Shown here one piece after another: positions 43,365-52,832 of a stretch of 64,000 bases of DNA (positions are counted from its first letter, which is position 1; every line of letters begins with the position of its first letter). Where the stretch lies: assembly GCA_016125285.1 (NCBI GenBank), contig WGMA01000005.1, forward strand, positions 164,635 through 228,634. The letters run 5' to 3'. This DNA comes from Phycisphaera sp. Its GTDB lineage: Bacteria; Planctomycetota; Phycisphaerae; Phycisphaerales; Zrk34. The notes under the pieces were generated by a model. It was not told the DNA's origin, ran no database searches, and saw only the letters and a list, made by a program, of their open reading frames with translations. The translations under genes and the position numbers were made by a program.

Positions 43365-43562
43365 CGGACGCAACGATGTCAGTTTAGCAGCGGGACGTGG
43401 TGCGGGCGAGACGGAGGTGGGCGTGGGGTGGCCGGTGTGGGGAGGCCGGTGTGGCGGCGGGATCGAAGCGTGGGGTTTGACGCGTAACGGTATCGCGTAC
43501 GGCGGCTTGCGGGGATGGGGCGGGTTGGGATGATGTGGGTCAGCCCGCCGGATGGAGATCGC

Positions 43563-44813
43563 ATGGCATCGCACGAATCGGATCGGTTGTCGCAGCACGT
43601 GACGCGTACGCGGGAGCGGTATGCGCAGCGGTACGGTGGCTCGGCGCGTTGGGTGGTAACGGCCCCGGGGCGGGTGAATCTGATCGGGGAGCATACGGAT
43701 TACAACGGCGGGTTGGTGCTGCCGATGGCAATCGAGCGGCGGGTGGTGATCGCGGCGGGGCCAACTCACGACGCCGGGCCGGGGCTCGCGCGGGTGTACA
43801 GCGCGAACGTGGATGAGCAGGTCGCGTTCGGGTTGGACGACAACACGGGCGCGAGCGGCGGTAGCGAGCCGGGCTGGGCGCGATACGTGCGCGGCGCGCT
43901 GCGGCTGATGGCCAAGGCGGGCGCGGTGGTGCGCGACGGGTTCGACGCGGTGATCGAGTCCGACGTGCCGATCGGCGGCGGGCTGTCGAGCAGCGCTGCG
44001 CTGGCGGTGGCGACGGCGACGCTCGTGGAGGCGATGACCGGCGTGACGCTGCCACCGCTCGACAAGGCGCGGCTGTGCCAGCGTGTCGAGCACGAGTACG
44101 CGGGCGTGCCCTGCGGGATCATGGATCAATACGTCAGCGTCGCGGCCCGGGCCGATCACGCGCTGCTGCTGGACTGTCACACGATGCGGGCCGAGCCCAT
44201 CGCGATGCGCGACCCGGCGGTGGCGGTGCTGATCGCCAACACCGGCGTGCATCACGCGCTGGCGGACGGCGCGTACGCGGCGCGGCGCGCGGCGTGCGCG
44301 CGAGCGGCGGAGGCGATGGGCGTGACTCACCTCGGCGCGGCGACGATCGACAGGCTCGACACGCTGCGCGACCGCGCAGCGTCGGACGATGACCACGATG
44401 ACGTCGACATGCTCGTTCGCCGGGCGCGGCACGTGATTACCGAATGCGACCGCACACGGCGCGCCGCCGGGGCGATAGCGCGCGGCGACTGGTCGAGCGT
44501 CGGAGCGTTGATGCACGCGAGCCACCGCTCGCTGCGCGACGACTACGAGGTGAGCTGCGAGGAGCTCGACGCGATGGTCGACATCGCGATGGCGATCGGC
44601 GCGGACGGCGGCGTGTACGGGAGCCGGATGACCGGCGGCGGGTTCGGCGGGTGCACCGTCAGCCTCGTCCGCACGGACCGCGCCGACGCGATTGCGCATG
44701 AGCTCGGCGAGCGTTACCGCGCGCGTACGGAGATCACGGCGGACGTGTTTGTGACGCGCGCGGCGGGCGGGGCGGCTATCGTCCCAACGCCGCGGGTCCC
44801 ATCACGGCCTTGA
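43563..44813 (+). CDS. galK: Galactokinase
   Basis: A 416-residue GHMP kinase phosphorylating galactose at C1 in the Leloir pathway. The signature GRVNLIGEHTDYNGG near residues 37-51 is galactokinase-specific. IGGGLSSSAALAVAT is the ATP-binding motif, and GSRMTGGGFGGCTVSLV is the third GHMP motif. I chose ATG 43563, preceded by GGAG, because the protein then has the normal N-terminus. No other gal gene is nearby. The last 38 bases overlap the convergent lipoprotein gene. Confidence 0.95.
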   Translation: MASHESDRLSQHVTRTRERYAQRYGGSARWVVTAPGRVNLIGEHTDYNGGLVLPMAIERRVVIAAGPTHDAGPGLARVYSANVDEQVAFGLDDNTGASGGSEPGWARYVRGALRLMAKAGAVVRDGFDAVIESDVPIGGGLSSSAALAVATATLVEAMTGVTLPPLDKARLCQRVEHEYAGVPCGIMDQYVSVAARADHALLLDCHTMRAEPIAMRDPAVAVLIANTGVHHALADGAYAARRAACARAAEAMGVTHLGAATIDRLDTLRDRAASDDDHDDVDMLVRRARHVITECDRTRRAAGAIARGDWSSVGALMHASHRSLRDDYEVSCEELDAMVDIAMAIGADGGVYGSRMTGGGFGGCTVSLVRTDRADAIAHELGERYRARTEITADVFVTRAAGGAAIVPTPRVPSRP

Positions 44814-45267
44814 GCTCACGCTCGCTGATCTGCAGAACCTGAACGGCGAGTTGACCCGACCGCTGCTGCGGCTCGACGAAGATCGTCCACACGCCGTCGC
44901 GTGTCGCGGCGGTGTCGTGGATGAGCAGCATGCCGGGCCGGCCGGGCACGTGGCGCGGGTCGGCGTGATACACCAGCGTCTCGCCGGTGCGCTGCAGCAG
45001 CGCGTCGGCCTCCGGCTCGTCGGCGACGAGCGCGTCCATCGACGGCGGCAATGCACGGTGGCGCGCGTAGTACATGAGGATGTACTCGCACAGTTCGTGC
45101 AGACGCTGAGCCGTGGCGTCGGGCGATTCCTTCGCGGTTCGATGCGTCGTCGCGCCCCTGCCCGGCTCGGCGCATCCACCTAACGACATCGACATCAACG
45201 CAAGAAGCGTAACGACCGTGGCGAAGCCGACACGACGTGCGAGCAGGATGTGCAGCGATCCCCGCAT
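44776..45267 (-). CDS. Small lipoprotein at the end of the type II secretion operon
   Basis: A 163-residue protein with a lipobox (SLGGC) after a signal peptide of about 32 residues. The mature part has a long N-terminal helix (RLHELCEYILMYYARHRALPPS) followed by a beta-rich region (WTIFVEPQQRSG), reminiscent of the globular part of major pseudopilins but without a prepilin motif. It starts 14 bp after gspD, so it belongs to the operon; a pilotin-type role in secretin assembly is possible. Its 3' end overlaps galK antisense. Confidence 0.7.
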   Translation of the reverse strand: MRGSLHILLARRVGFATVVTLLALMSMSLGGCAEPGRGATTHRTAKESPDATAQRLHELCEYILMYYARHRALPPSMDALVADEPEADALLQRTGETLVYHADPRHVPGRPGMLLIHDTAATRDGVWTIFVEPQQRSGQLAVQVLQISERELKAVMGPAALGR

Positions 45268-45281
45268 CGCCGCAACATACC

Positions 45282-47711
45282 CTATCTGCGTCGGTTCGGC
45301 GCGGGCCTCGGGGCGGTGTTCGGCGTGACGCTCGGCACGGGCTTCGGCGCCCCCGTGGAGCCCGGCGCGCCCGCGTCGGCGCCCTGCTCCCGCTCCTTGA
45401 AGTTCCCGCCACGCTGCATGCCTTCGAGGTGCCTCTGGTAGACGCCCGGACCGACCGCGTCCGGCAGCACCTCGACGCCCTTCTTCTCCTCGTCCGACAC
45501 CTTGTTCAGGTCCTTCGTGTTCTTCGCGACGTGCGGCGTGAGGAAGATCAGCAGCTCCGTCTTCGCCTTGCCCTTCTGCTCGCGCTTGAACAGCCAGCCG
45601 AGGAGCGGGATGTCGCCGAGGATCGGCGTCTTGCTCTCGGTGGTCGTGTTGCGGTCTTCCATCAGGCCGCCGATCACGATCGTCTGCCCGTCCTGGATCG
45701 CCACGCGGCTGTGCGCCGAACGCTTGACGATCACCGGCGCGTTGAGCGACTCGGAGATCGGCACGCTGTCCGACCCGACCGCGGAGATCTCCGGATCGAT
45801 CTCCATCGTCACGAGCCCGTCGGGATTGATGTGCGGGGTGACCGTGAGAATGATGCCCACGTCGTCGTACTGAATGGTGTTGATGGTCTGGCCGGTCTCG
45901 GTGGTGCGCGTGTTGCGGATGAACGGCACCTCCTGGCCGATGGTGATCATCGCCTCCTGGTTGTCGGACGCGAGGATGTACGGCCGCGAAATGATCTCGA
46001 GCTTGCCCTGCTCCTGCAGCGCGCGGATGGTGGCGGTGATGTTGGGCTGCGTGACGCGGACGACCATGCCGCCGTTGTCGGCGCTGTTGTTGAGCTGCGC
46101 CTCGATGCCGAAGTCGGTGCCGAAGGTGACGGCGCCGGTCTCGCCGAGCGACGTGAACTCGACGCCGAGGTCGGTGTCGTCGCTGTGGGTGACTTCGGCG
46201 ATCAGCACCTTGATGAACACCTGCGGGATCGCCTTGTCGAGCTGTTCGATGATGCTCTTGACGATCGGGAAGTTGGTCGGCGAGGTCATCACGAGCAGGG
46301 AGTTGGTGTCTTCGTCGGCGACGACGTAGACCTGTCCGACGAGGTCCGCGGCGTCCTTGGCGGTCTCCTGCGACAGGCCGCGCTGCATGGCTTCGAAGAA
46401 GGCGCGGCGCGGGTCGCCACCGCTGTCACCGCCGCCGCGTGAATCGCCGCCGCCCCCGCGCGTATCGCCACCGCGCGAATCACCGCCGCGGGAGTCGCCG
46501 CCGGCGTCGCCGGGCGCGTTGCCGCCCGACGCGGTCGAGCGCCGCGTGTCGGACGACGAGCGTCCGGTCGTGCCGGGTCGGATGCGATCGCTCGACGAAG
46601 ACGATGACGAACCGCCGCGGTTGGACGACGTGCCGAAGAGGCTGCTGAGAACGGTCTCGAGGTTCGCCGCCTGGCCGTTGAGCACGTGGTAGACGAACAC
46701 GCCCTCTTCGGCGGCGGGGTTGGAGTCGAGGTCCTTGAGCACGCCGGCGACGATGTCGAGCGTCTCGGGCGGGCCGCTGATCACGACGGTGTTCGTGCGT
46801 TCGTCGGCGGAGGCGCTGATGGGCGCTTCGACGCGGCCGGGCGTCTGCTGCGGCTGATCACCGCCGCGGCTGCTGCCGGGAGGCCCGCCGCCGAAGCGGC
46901 TGAAGAAGAACGACGAGCCGCCGCCCCGGCTGCGCGAGCGTGACGACGACGTGCTGTTCTGTCCGAAGATCTCGTTGACCAGCCGCGCCGCGTCCTGCGC
47001 CCGCGCGTACTTCAGCGGCACGACGCGCACGTCGCTCACCGCCGACACCGTCTTGTCCAGCGCCGCGACGATCTTCACCAGCCGGCGGATGTTCGCCGAC
47101 GTGTCGGTGATGATCAGCGCGTTGGACCCGGCGTTCGCGGACACCTCGGCGTAGTCGCTGATCAGGCCGTTGATGTCCTTCATCAGCTGCCCCGCCTCGA
47201 CGTTCTTGATCGGCACGATCTGCGTGACGACCTCGTCGGTCTCGGGGATCTCCTCGGGCTCGGCGCCGACACGCACGGCGATGTTCGCCTTCTTGGCGTC
47301 GGCGAGCTTGACGATCTTGAGCGTGCGGCCGGTCTTCACCGCCGCGAACCCCTGCGCCTTGAGCACGCTGTTGAGCACGTCGAGCGTCTCGGCGACGCTG
47401 AGCTTCTGCTTGCTGATCACCGTCACGCGCCCGCCCAGCGCCGCGTCCTTGACGATCACCACACCCGCCACCTCCGAGAGATGCTCGAGCACGGTGTCGA
47501 CCGGCGTGTCGCGGAAGTTGAGCCAGATGCCGTCGCCGTCGGCCGCGGCGGGCGCCTTGGGCGCGTCGGCGTTGGCCGCGGCGGGCTTCGTGTCCGCGGC
47601 GGCGGCCTGCGCGCGTGCCGTGGACGGCGTCAGCGCCGCGCCGACGGTGAGCGTGGCGACGGCGGCGATCGCGATCATCGACCGCGCGGTGTGAGTACGT
47701 GAGGTGGTCAT
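45282..47711 (-). CDS. gspD: Type II secretion secretin
   Basis: An 809-residue outer-membrane secretin. A signal peptide (1-35) is followed by an N0 domain (LNFRDTPVDTVLEHLSEV), N1-N3 repeats (VVPLKYARAQDAARLVNEIFG), and a secretin domain with VPFIRNTRTTETG, VGIILTVTPHINPDG and PILGDIPLLGWLFK. Two Ser/Gly/Arg-rich inserts interrupt the N domains, one with repeated GGDSRGGD-like units, and the tail is disordered. It starts in an ATGA overlap with the gspC-like gene. Confidence 0.95.
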   Translation of the reverse strand: MTTSRTHTARSMIAIAAVATLTVGAALTPSTARAQAAAADTKPAAANADAPKAPAAADGDGIWLNFRDTPVDTVLEHLSEVAGVVIVKDAALGGRVTVISKQKLSVAETLDVLNSVLKAQGFAAVKTGRTLKIVKLADAKKANIAVRVGAEPEEIPETDEVVTQIVPIKNVEAGQLMKDINGLISDYAEVSANAGSNALIITDTSANIRRLVKIVAALDKTVSAVSDVRVVPLKYARAQDAARLVNEIFGQNSTSSSRSRSRGGGSSFFFSRFGGGPPGSSRGGDQPQQTPGRVEAPISASADERTNTVVISGPPETLDIVAGVLKDLDSNPAAEEGVFVYHVLNGQAANLETVLSSLFGTSSNRGGSSSSSSSDRIRPGTTGRSSSDTRRSTASGGNAPGDAGGDSRGGDSRGGDTRGGGGDSRGGGDSGGDPRRAFFEAMQRGLSQETAKDAADLVGQVYVVADEDTNSLLVMTSPTNFPIVKSIIEQLDKAIPQVFIKVLIAEVTHSDDTDLGVEFTSLGETGAVTFGTDFGIEAQLNNSADNGGMVVRVTQPNITATIRALQEQGKLEIISRPYILASDNQEAMITIGQEVPFIRNTRTTETGQTINTIQYDDVGIILTVTPHINPDGLVTMEIDPEISAVGSDSVPISESLNAPVIVKRSAHSRVAIQDGQTIVIGGLMEDRNTTTESKTPILGDIPLLGWLFKREQKGKAKTELLIFLTPHVAKNTKDLNKVSDEEKKGVEVLPDAVGPGVYQRHLEGMQRGGNFKEREQGADAGAPGSTGAPKPVPSVTPNTAPRPAPNRRR

Positions 47712-48379
47712 TTACCTAGCTCCTGCGCTCGGCGCTGCCGCAGCCTCTCGAGCAGAGACGCCGCGTCGCCGGAGGGCGCCTCGGCGGGTTGGGTTTGGGT
47801 GGACGACGACGCCGGCTTCGACGCGGTCGACGTCGGCGATGAGGTTGATGGTCGCGTGGCGGTCTTGGCAGGCGTCTCGCGCGCCGCGCCCGTCAGCGTG
47901 TAGCCGATCGCCACGTCGGACGTCTTGTCGTCCGTCGCCGCCGTGACGGTGTCGAGCGTGACCGACTCGATGCGACGACCCGCCAGCGTGTCGCCCGGCG
48001 CCACCGCCTTGATCGATCCGTCGCGCGCGTCCTCGAAGAACGCCATCCAGCGCTCGCCCACGCGGCTCACGCCCACCAGGCCGTAGTACGTGCCCGGGTC
48101 CTTCGGCGCCTCAACCACCGGCTCCGGCTTCGGCGCTTCGACGGGCTTCTCCGTCGTCTCACGCGGCTTCTCCACACGCGTCGTGCGGCTCTGCGCGAAG
48201 ATGCTACGCTCGACGATCACCCGGTAGCGATCCCAGCTCGGCTGCGCGTCCGCCTTCGTCGGCGTCGGGGTCGCGGCCTTCGCGTTCGACGGCGCGTCCG
48301 CCGCGCGTGTCGGCGCGCCGAGGGTCGACAGCATCGCCAGCGCCGCGCCGCACAACGTGATGGCCATCGCGTGTCGCAT
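47708..48379 (-). CDS. GspC-like type II secretion protein
   Basis: A 223-residue protein with an N-terminal hydrophobic segment ending near TRAADA, then a Pro/Lys/Glu-rich linker (PVEAPKPEPVVEAPKD) and an HR-like beta domain (YYGLVGVSRVGERWMAFFED, then VAPGDTLAGRRIESVTLD). These are features of GspC, which links the inner-membrane platform to the secretin. No PDZ domain is present and a disordered Thr/Ser tail closes it. It sits between gspM and gspD with overlaps on both sides. Confidence 0.72.
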   Translation of the reverse strand: MRHAMAITLCGAALAMLSTLGAPTRAADAPSNAKAATPTPTKADAQPSWDRYRVIVERSIFAQSRTTRVEKPRETTEKPVEAPKPEPVVEAPKDPGTYYGLVGVSRVGERWMAFFEDARDGSIKAVAPGDTLAGRRIESVTLDTVTAATDDKTSDVAIGYTLTGAARETPAKTATRPSTSSPTSTASKPASSSTQTQPAEAPSGDAASLLERLRQRRAQELGK

Positions 48380-48930
48380 CACTTGCCCCCCTTCGTCGGC
48401 TTGGCCGGCTCGCCGGTGTGGCACAGCGTCGACACGCGCAGGTCGAGTGTCAGCTCGTCGCTGCCCGCCTTCGCGGTGCTGATCTGCATCTGCCGGATAT
48501 GCACCGGCAGGTCCGCGGTCTCCATCGCGTAGAGGAACCGCGCCACCGCGTCCATGCGCCCGCTCGCCGACGCGTGGTACACCAGCTCCGTCATCTCGCC
48601 GGTCTGGTACGAACGTTCGGGCTTGATCGACACGAGGTTGAGCCGCGCCGACGACGACCAGCCGCGCATCGCGTGCAGCAGCTGGCTCTCGGCCTCCGAC
48701 CGGCTCACGTGCATGCCCGCGCTGGTCATCTCGCGCCACCGCCGCGTCGCGGACTTTTTCGCGTCGATCTGGTTCACCGCGCCGTCCAACTCGAGGCTCA
48801 GCGCCTCGGCCTTGTCGCTCAGCGCCCGGCTGTGCTCGATCCACGGCTGCAGCGCGTACGCGTTGAGCACCAGCACGCCGAGGGCGACGGCGGCGAGCAA
48901 TCCGAGTGTGCGTTCGCGTTTGGACAACAT
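48379..48930 (-). CDS. GspM/PilO-like protein
   Basis: A 183-residue protein with one N-terminal transmembrane helix (TLGLLAAVALGVLVLNAYAL), a coiled-coil segment (LSDKAEALSLELDGAVNQI), and a ferredoxin-like C-terminal domain (LVYHASASGRMDAVARFLYAME), the GspM/PilO layout. In type II systems this protein pairs with GspL. The gene lies 10 bp after gspL. Confidence 0.8.
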   Translation of the reverse strand: MLSKRERTLGLLAAVALGVLVLNAYALQPWIEHSRALSDKAEALSLELDGAVNQIDAKKSATRRWREMTSAGMHVSRSEAESQLLHAMRGWSSSARLNLVSIKPERSYQTGEMTELVYHASASGRMDAVARFLYAMETADLPVHIRQMQISTAKAGSDELTLDLRVSTLCHTGEPAKPTKGGK

Positions 48931-48940
48931 CGTGGCTTCC

Positions 48941-50410
48941 TCAGCGTGTCTTGGCCTGCGGCGTCTTCACCGCGGCGGGGGTCTTCGTGGTCGTCGGCTG
49001 CTTCTCGTCGAACTCGAACGCGATCGCGAACGCCACGCCCGCGTCCGACCCGCGGCCCGCCTCGCGCAGGTACACGAGGTTCGCCTTCGAAAAGCCCTGC
49101 GCGGACTTGATGCGGTCGAGCACCTCGAGCACGGTGCGCTCGTCGGTGCAGCGCCCGGTCACCAGGCCGGTGTGATCGTCGCGGAACGTCAGGTCCGTCG
49201 CCCAGATCTTCGATCCATCGGGGAACGCGTTGGTGAGCGCCAGTAGGCACTCGAGCGCGCGCGGACGGCTGCGGTACCAGCCCTCGGCGTGGCGCACGCG
49301 ATCGACCAGCGCCCGCGCGTCGTCGACGTCGGGCTTGAGCCGCGCGAGCTGCTGGTTCAGGTCGGCGACGCGCTGCGTGGCGAGCTGATGCTGGACGAAC
49401 ATCGCGACCACGATCGCCGCGACGCCCGCGATCGCGATCGCGCCGACGCGCTTCTTCTTTCCGGCCCAGCGTTTCGGCTTGACGGCCAGGCGCGGGTGCA
49501 GCACGTCGATCATCTCGTCGGCGTCGCCGAGCGCGGCCCGCGCCACGGCGATCGCGTCGACGTATCGGTTGGCCTCGGGCGCCACGCCGTTGAGCGACGC
49601 CAGCGACGCCGGGTCGCCCCGCACCACCGCGTCGACCGACAGCCGATCGCGCAGCGTGTTGAGGTTCGCGTCGCTCAGTCCGCTGTCGCCCCACACGACG
49701 ACGCGGCGCGGCGGGTCCGCGGCCATCTCGGCGGTCATCGTGCGGTCGAGCTCGTCGCTGAGCGTGCCCGCGTCGGGCCTGCCGGTCGCGCCGACGCTGC
49801 TCGACGTGGCGAGGTGACGGATCGCCGTGACGCCGGTCGCACCGACCAGCGACGCCTCGGTGTCGTACGCGGTGACGTGCAGCATCAGCTCCGTCGACGT
49901 GCGCGAAGGCGACGACGCGGCGACGTGCCCCGCGAGGCACGCGGCGGTCGACGTCACCCGCACGACGCTCAGCCCCGCGGCGGCCGCCATCGCGTTGATC
50001 TGATCGAGGCGGCGGCGCAGCGTCGCGGCGATCAGCACGCCGCGCCGACCCGCGGCCTCACCGCCGGGCAGGTAGTCGATCGCCATGTCGCGCGCCCCGC
50101 CGCCGAACGCGCGGTCCGCCTGCAGCCGCATCATGTCGACGAGCGTGTCGTCGTTGGTGACCGGCACGTTGACGCTGCGCGTCAGCAGCCACCGCGCCGG
50201 CAGGCCGACCACCGCGTGCCGCGACGACACGCCGTGCTTCGCCATCGCCTCGGCCAGCGCCTTGCCGAGCTGCTGCGGCTGATCGAACGACAGCCCGTCG
50301 GTCACGTCGAGCGTGAACGCCTCGCCGACCGATCGGCCGCGCAGCTCCGCCGCGACGACACGCCGGTCGTACAGCGCCAGGGCGAGCAGGTTGCGGGGCG
50401 TGCGTGCCAT
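48941..50410 (-). CDS. GspL/PilM-PilN-like inner-membrane protein
   Basis: A 489-residue protein. Residues about 1-300 resemble the actin-like cytoplasmic domain of GspL/PilM (MARTPRNLLALALYDRRVV, HAVVGLPARWLLTRSVNVP). A transmembrane helix (VGAIAIAGVAAIVVAMFVQHQLA) sits near 320-343, and the periplasmic PilN-like part ends with a Thr/Lys tail. GspL connects the ATPase GspE to the pseudopilus platform. The gene starts one base into the gspK stop. Confidence 0.85.
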   Translation of the reverse strand: MARTPRNLLALALYDRRVVAAELRGRSVGEAFTLDVTDGLSFDQPQQLGKALAEAMAKHGVSSRHAVVGLPARWLLTRSVNVPVTNDDTLVDMMRLQADRAFGGGARDMAIDYLPGGEAAGRRGVLIAATLRRRLDQINAMAAAAGLSVVRVTSTAACLAGHVAASSPSRTSTELMLHVTAYDTEASLVGATGVTAIRHLATSSSVGATGRPDAGTLSDELDRTMTAEMAADPPRRVVVWGDSGLSDANLNTLRDRLSVDAVVRGDPASLASLNGVAPEANRYVDAIAVARAALGDADEMIDVLHPRLAVKPKRWAGKKKRVGAIAIAGVAAIVVAMFVQHQLATQRVADLNQQLARLKPDVDDARALVDRVRHAEGWYRSRPRALECLLALTNAFPDGSKIWATDLTFRDDHTGLVTGRCTDERTVLEVLDRIKSAQGFSKANLVYLREAGRGSDAGVAFAIAFEFDEKQPTTTKTPAAVKTPQAKTR

Positions 50411-52011
50411 TACAGTTTGCGCTCCGTGGTTTGGGCGAGGTCGCTCACGGCCGCGCCGCTGCGCAGGTCCTTGAGGATCTGCGGGTCGAGCGGCCAGCCG
50501 AGGTGCGTCAGCCGCTGCCAGTGCAGGATGCGCGGCGTGTCGCCGCTCGTGTCGAACACCATGCGGTACCGCTCGAACGCGCGCCCGCCCGCGCTGACCG
50601 CGACGATGTCGACCGAACGTTGCAGCGACTTGTTCGTGATGTAGTCGCCGATGCCGATGACCTTCTCGCGGTCCAGCGCCGTCAGCACCCACGACAGGCT
50701 CGTCGGCGTGGTCGTGGTCGCGCCGGTCGTGCTGCTCGACGAGCTCGAGGCGCTCGACGTGTCGGTCAGCGAGCTGCGCGCCGCGATCAGCGCGTCGGCG
50801 TCGGATTCCTCGAGGCCCGGCAGCGCGGCGAGCACCTCGCGCGGGGCGCTGTTGACATCGACCAGACCGATACGCGCCTGGCTGGCGCCGTTGCCACCGC
50901 CACCGCCCTGGCCGCGCCCGCCGCCCTGCGACTGGCTCGCGGTCAGCCGAGGCGAGATCTGGTCAAACTCCTCCGGCGTCAGGTTCGCCTTGTAGTACAT
51001 GTCGAACAGGTTGCGGTGCGGGCGACCGGCGATGATCGCCCCGAGCACCGCCGCGCCGCGATCGTCGCCGAGGGATTCGTTGAGCACCTGCAGAAGCTGC
51101 TGCGTCGACTGCTGACTGTTGACGTCGACGAGCGGCTCGCCGTTGGCGTCGGAGCTGCTGGCGGTCTCGCTGGAGTAGACGGTCACGAAGTCGATCAGGC
51201 CGCGGTCGAGCGTGCCGTCGCGGTTGTCGCCGGGCGCCGAGTCGGACGCGTCGTCTTCGTTGGCGTCGAGCACGCCGTTGCGGTTGGCGTCCTCGCCGTA
51301 CAGCTCGAGCGGGCGGACGTCGCGCACGAGCAGCAGCTCCTCGACGGTCTCGAACGCCTGGTCTTTCGCGTTGTACGGCTCGGGCAGCAGCAGGTAGTAC
51401 TCGGACTCGGCGCCGCTGCCGGTCACCTCGGTGTCGGTGTCGCGCCAGTCAACGATCGCGTCGGCGATCGCGTCGTCCATGCCCGGCAGCTTGAGCAGCG
51501 TGTCGGCGGTGGCGGAGTTGATGTTGATCTTCGCTGCCTCGTCGACGATGCCGAACGCCCACGTGCGGTCGTCGTCGAAGTTGGGCTTGATGAGCCAGTA
51601 CGCGCCGCCGTTGCCGACCTCGACGGCGTCGGCGGGGATGTCGTCGCCGAGCGCGAGCACCGCCCGGGCCGCGCCCTCGGCGATCGCGCGCGCCTGCGCC
51701 GCCGCTTCGCGGTTCGCCGACGCGGTCGCCTCGACACGCGCCGAGCGCGCGAACGTCAGCGCCATGCCGGTCAGCACGATCACGATCAGCAGCACGACGA
51801 CCAGCACCGCGCCGCGCTCGCGGCGGCGCGACGGCGCGCAACTCCCTCTCCCTTGAGGGAGAGGGCCGGGGTGAGGGTGAAACCGCCGAATGCGGCGTAC
51901 GTTGGCTGCGTGGTGCGCCGTATTCGATGAAACGATCCCCTCACGCAACCTCGCCCCCACCTGGGGGAGAGGGGTTGTCGTGCGTCGGATTGTGAGGCGT
52001 GTCGTGTTCAT
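50410..52011 (-). CDS. gspK: Minor pseudopilin GspK with an insertion-lengthened leader
   Basis: A 533-residue minor pseudopilin. The prepilin motif RERG|AVLVVVLLIVIVLTGMAL lies at residues 64-82. Helix-hairpin-helix-type repeats (ININSATADTLLKLPGMDD; LVDVNSAPREVLAALPGLEE) and an EF-hand-like calcium site (DANRNGVLDANEDD) are typical of GspK. The start at 52011 is five bases from the gspJ stop. Residues 12-57 are encoded by a 135-bp REPIN-like element; without it the leader would be about 22 residues. Confidence 0.92.
   Translation of the reverse strand: MNTTRLTIRRTTTPLPQVGARLREGIVSSNTAHHAANVRRIRRFHPHPGPLPQGRGSCAPSRRRERGAVLVVVLLIVIVLTGMALTFARSARVEATASANREAAAQARAIAEGAARAVLALGDDIPADAVEVGNGGAYWLIKPNFDDDRTWAFGIVDEAAKININSATADTLLKLPGMDDAIADAIVDWRDTDTEVTGSGAESEYYLLLPEPYNAKDQAFETVEELLLVRDVRPLELYGEDANRNGVLDANEDDASDSAPGDNRDGTLDRGLIDFVTVYSSETASSSDANGEPLVDVNSQQSTQQLLQVLNESLGDDRGAAVLGAIIAGRPHRNLFDMYYKANLTPEEFDQISPRLTASQSQGGGRGQGGGGGNGASQARIGLVDVNSAPREVLAALPGLEESDADALIAARSSLTDTSSASSSSSSTTGATTTTPTSLSWVLTALDREKVIGIGDYITNKSLQRSVDIVAVSAGGRAFERYRMVFDTSGDTPRILHWQRLTHLGWPLDPQILKDLRSGAAVSDLAQTTERKL
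51842..51976 (-). repeat. REPIN-like element, copy 1 (inside gspK leader codons)
   Basis: A 135-bp doublet: a hairpin CCCTCTCCC-TTGA-GGGAGAGGG (51844-51865) with GGGGTGAGGGTGAA beside it, a variable centre, then TCCCCTCACGCAACC and a second hairpin around CCCCCACCTGGGGG. Its reverse complement aligns end to end with 53257-53391. The exact edges are judged by eye. Confidence 0.8.
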
Positions 52012-52016
52012 GATCG

Positions 52017-52832
52017 TCAGCGCGAGGCGCCTCCGCTGTCAGCCGCGACGTGGCACGGCAGCTCGAATACCTGCACGATCGTGTACGTCCGTGGCGTGCT
52101 GCTCGTCGTGGTGCTCTTCGGGCTTGCGCCGATCGGCGAGCCGCTCGACGGCTGGATCCGCAGCACCATTTCCAGCGCCGTCGGCAGCGTGTTGTCCTGC
52201 GAGCCGGAGTCCCACGTGTCCAGCCACTCCGTGTCGCTGTACGCCCGCAGGTTCATCGATACGACGCGGCGACACACGACCTGCTCGGTCGGCGTCGGCG
52301 TCACCGGCGCCAGCAGGTTGCGCGTCACGCGGCGCACCAGGTCGTACGTGCCCGCGGCGTCGGGCGACTCGTCGGTGGTCGCCACGAGTTCGTACTCGAC
52401 ACCGATCACGTCGCCGCCGATGACGGTCGGCGTGGACGACTCGGCCGCGGCGGTCGGGGTGAACGCGTCTTCCTCGCCGTAGCTGCGATCGAACGCGTAG
52501 GCGACGTCGACGATGCCGGACGCGGTGTGGATGCTCAGCGTGTCGCCGTCGCGACCGTCGTCGAGCGTGTCGTTGGTCATGGTGAACGCGCCGGCGAGCA
52601 GGCCGGTCGGCGGCAGCGACGACTCGAGGTCGAGGCGCATGATCTGCACCGCGGCGTGCGCGGCGGTGACCGGCTCCATGCGCCGCTCGGCGCGCTGCCG
52701 CGCGTCGAACGCGATGTGCAGGCTCGCGTACAGCGACACGAGCAGCACGGCCACCATCGCCAGCGCCGCCAGCATCTCCAGCAGCGTGAACCCGCGAGCG
52801 CGGTGGCCGGGATGTCGCGATGCGTGCGTCAC
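52017..52832 (-). CDS. gspJ: Minor pseudopilin GspJ
   Basis: A 271-residue minor pseudopilin starting at GTG 52832, which overlaps the gspI stop (GTGA). The leader is 14 residues, and the motif ARG|FTLLEMLAALAMVAVLLVSL follows with the +5 glutamate. The rest is beta-rich with Ser/Thr linkers. GspJ forms the tip complex with GspI and GspK. A much longer frame is open upstream, but it is antisense-type read-through over gspI. Confidence 0.9.
   Translation of the reverse strand: MTHASRHPGHRARGFTLLEMLAALAMVAVLLVSLYASLHIAFDARQRAERRMEPVTAAHAAVQIMRLDLESSLPPTGLLAGAFTMTNDTLDDGRDGDTLSIHTASGIVDVAYAFDRSYGEEDAFTPTAAAESSTPTVIGGDVIGVEYELVATTDESPDAAGTYDLVRRVTRNLLAPVTPTPTEQVVCRRVVSMNLRAYSDTEWLDTWDSGSQDNTLPTALEMVLRIQPSSGSPIGASPKSTTTSSTPRTYTIVQVFELPCHVAADSGGASR

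Noticed and set aside
51842..51976. The peptide around HPHPGPLPQGRG as a conserved protein domain
   Set aside because: It is the translation of a REP-type nucleotide repeat and differs by reading direction between the two copies.
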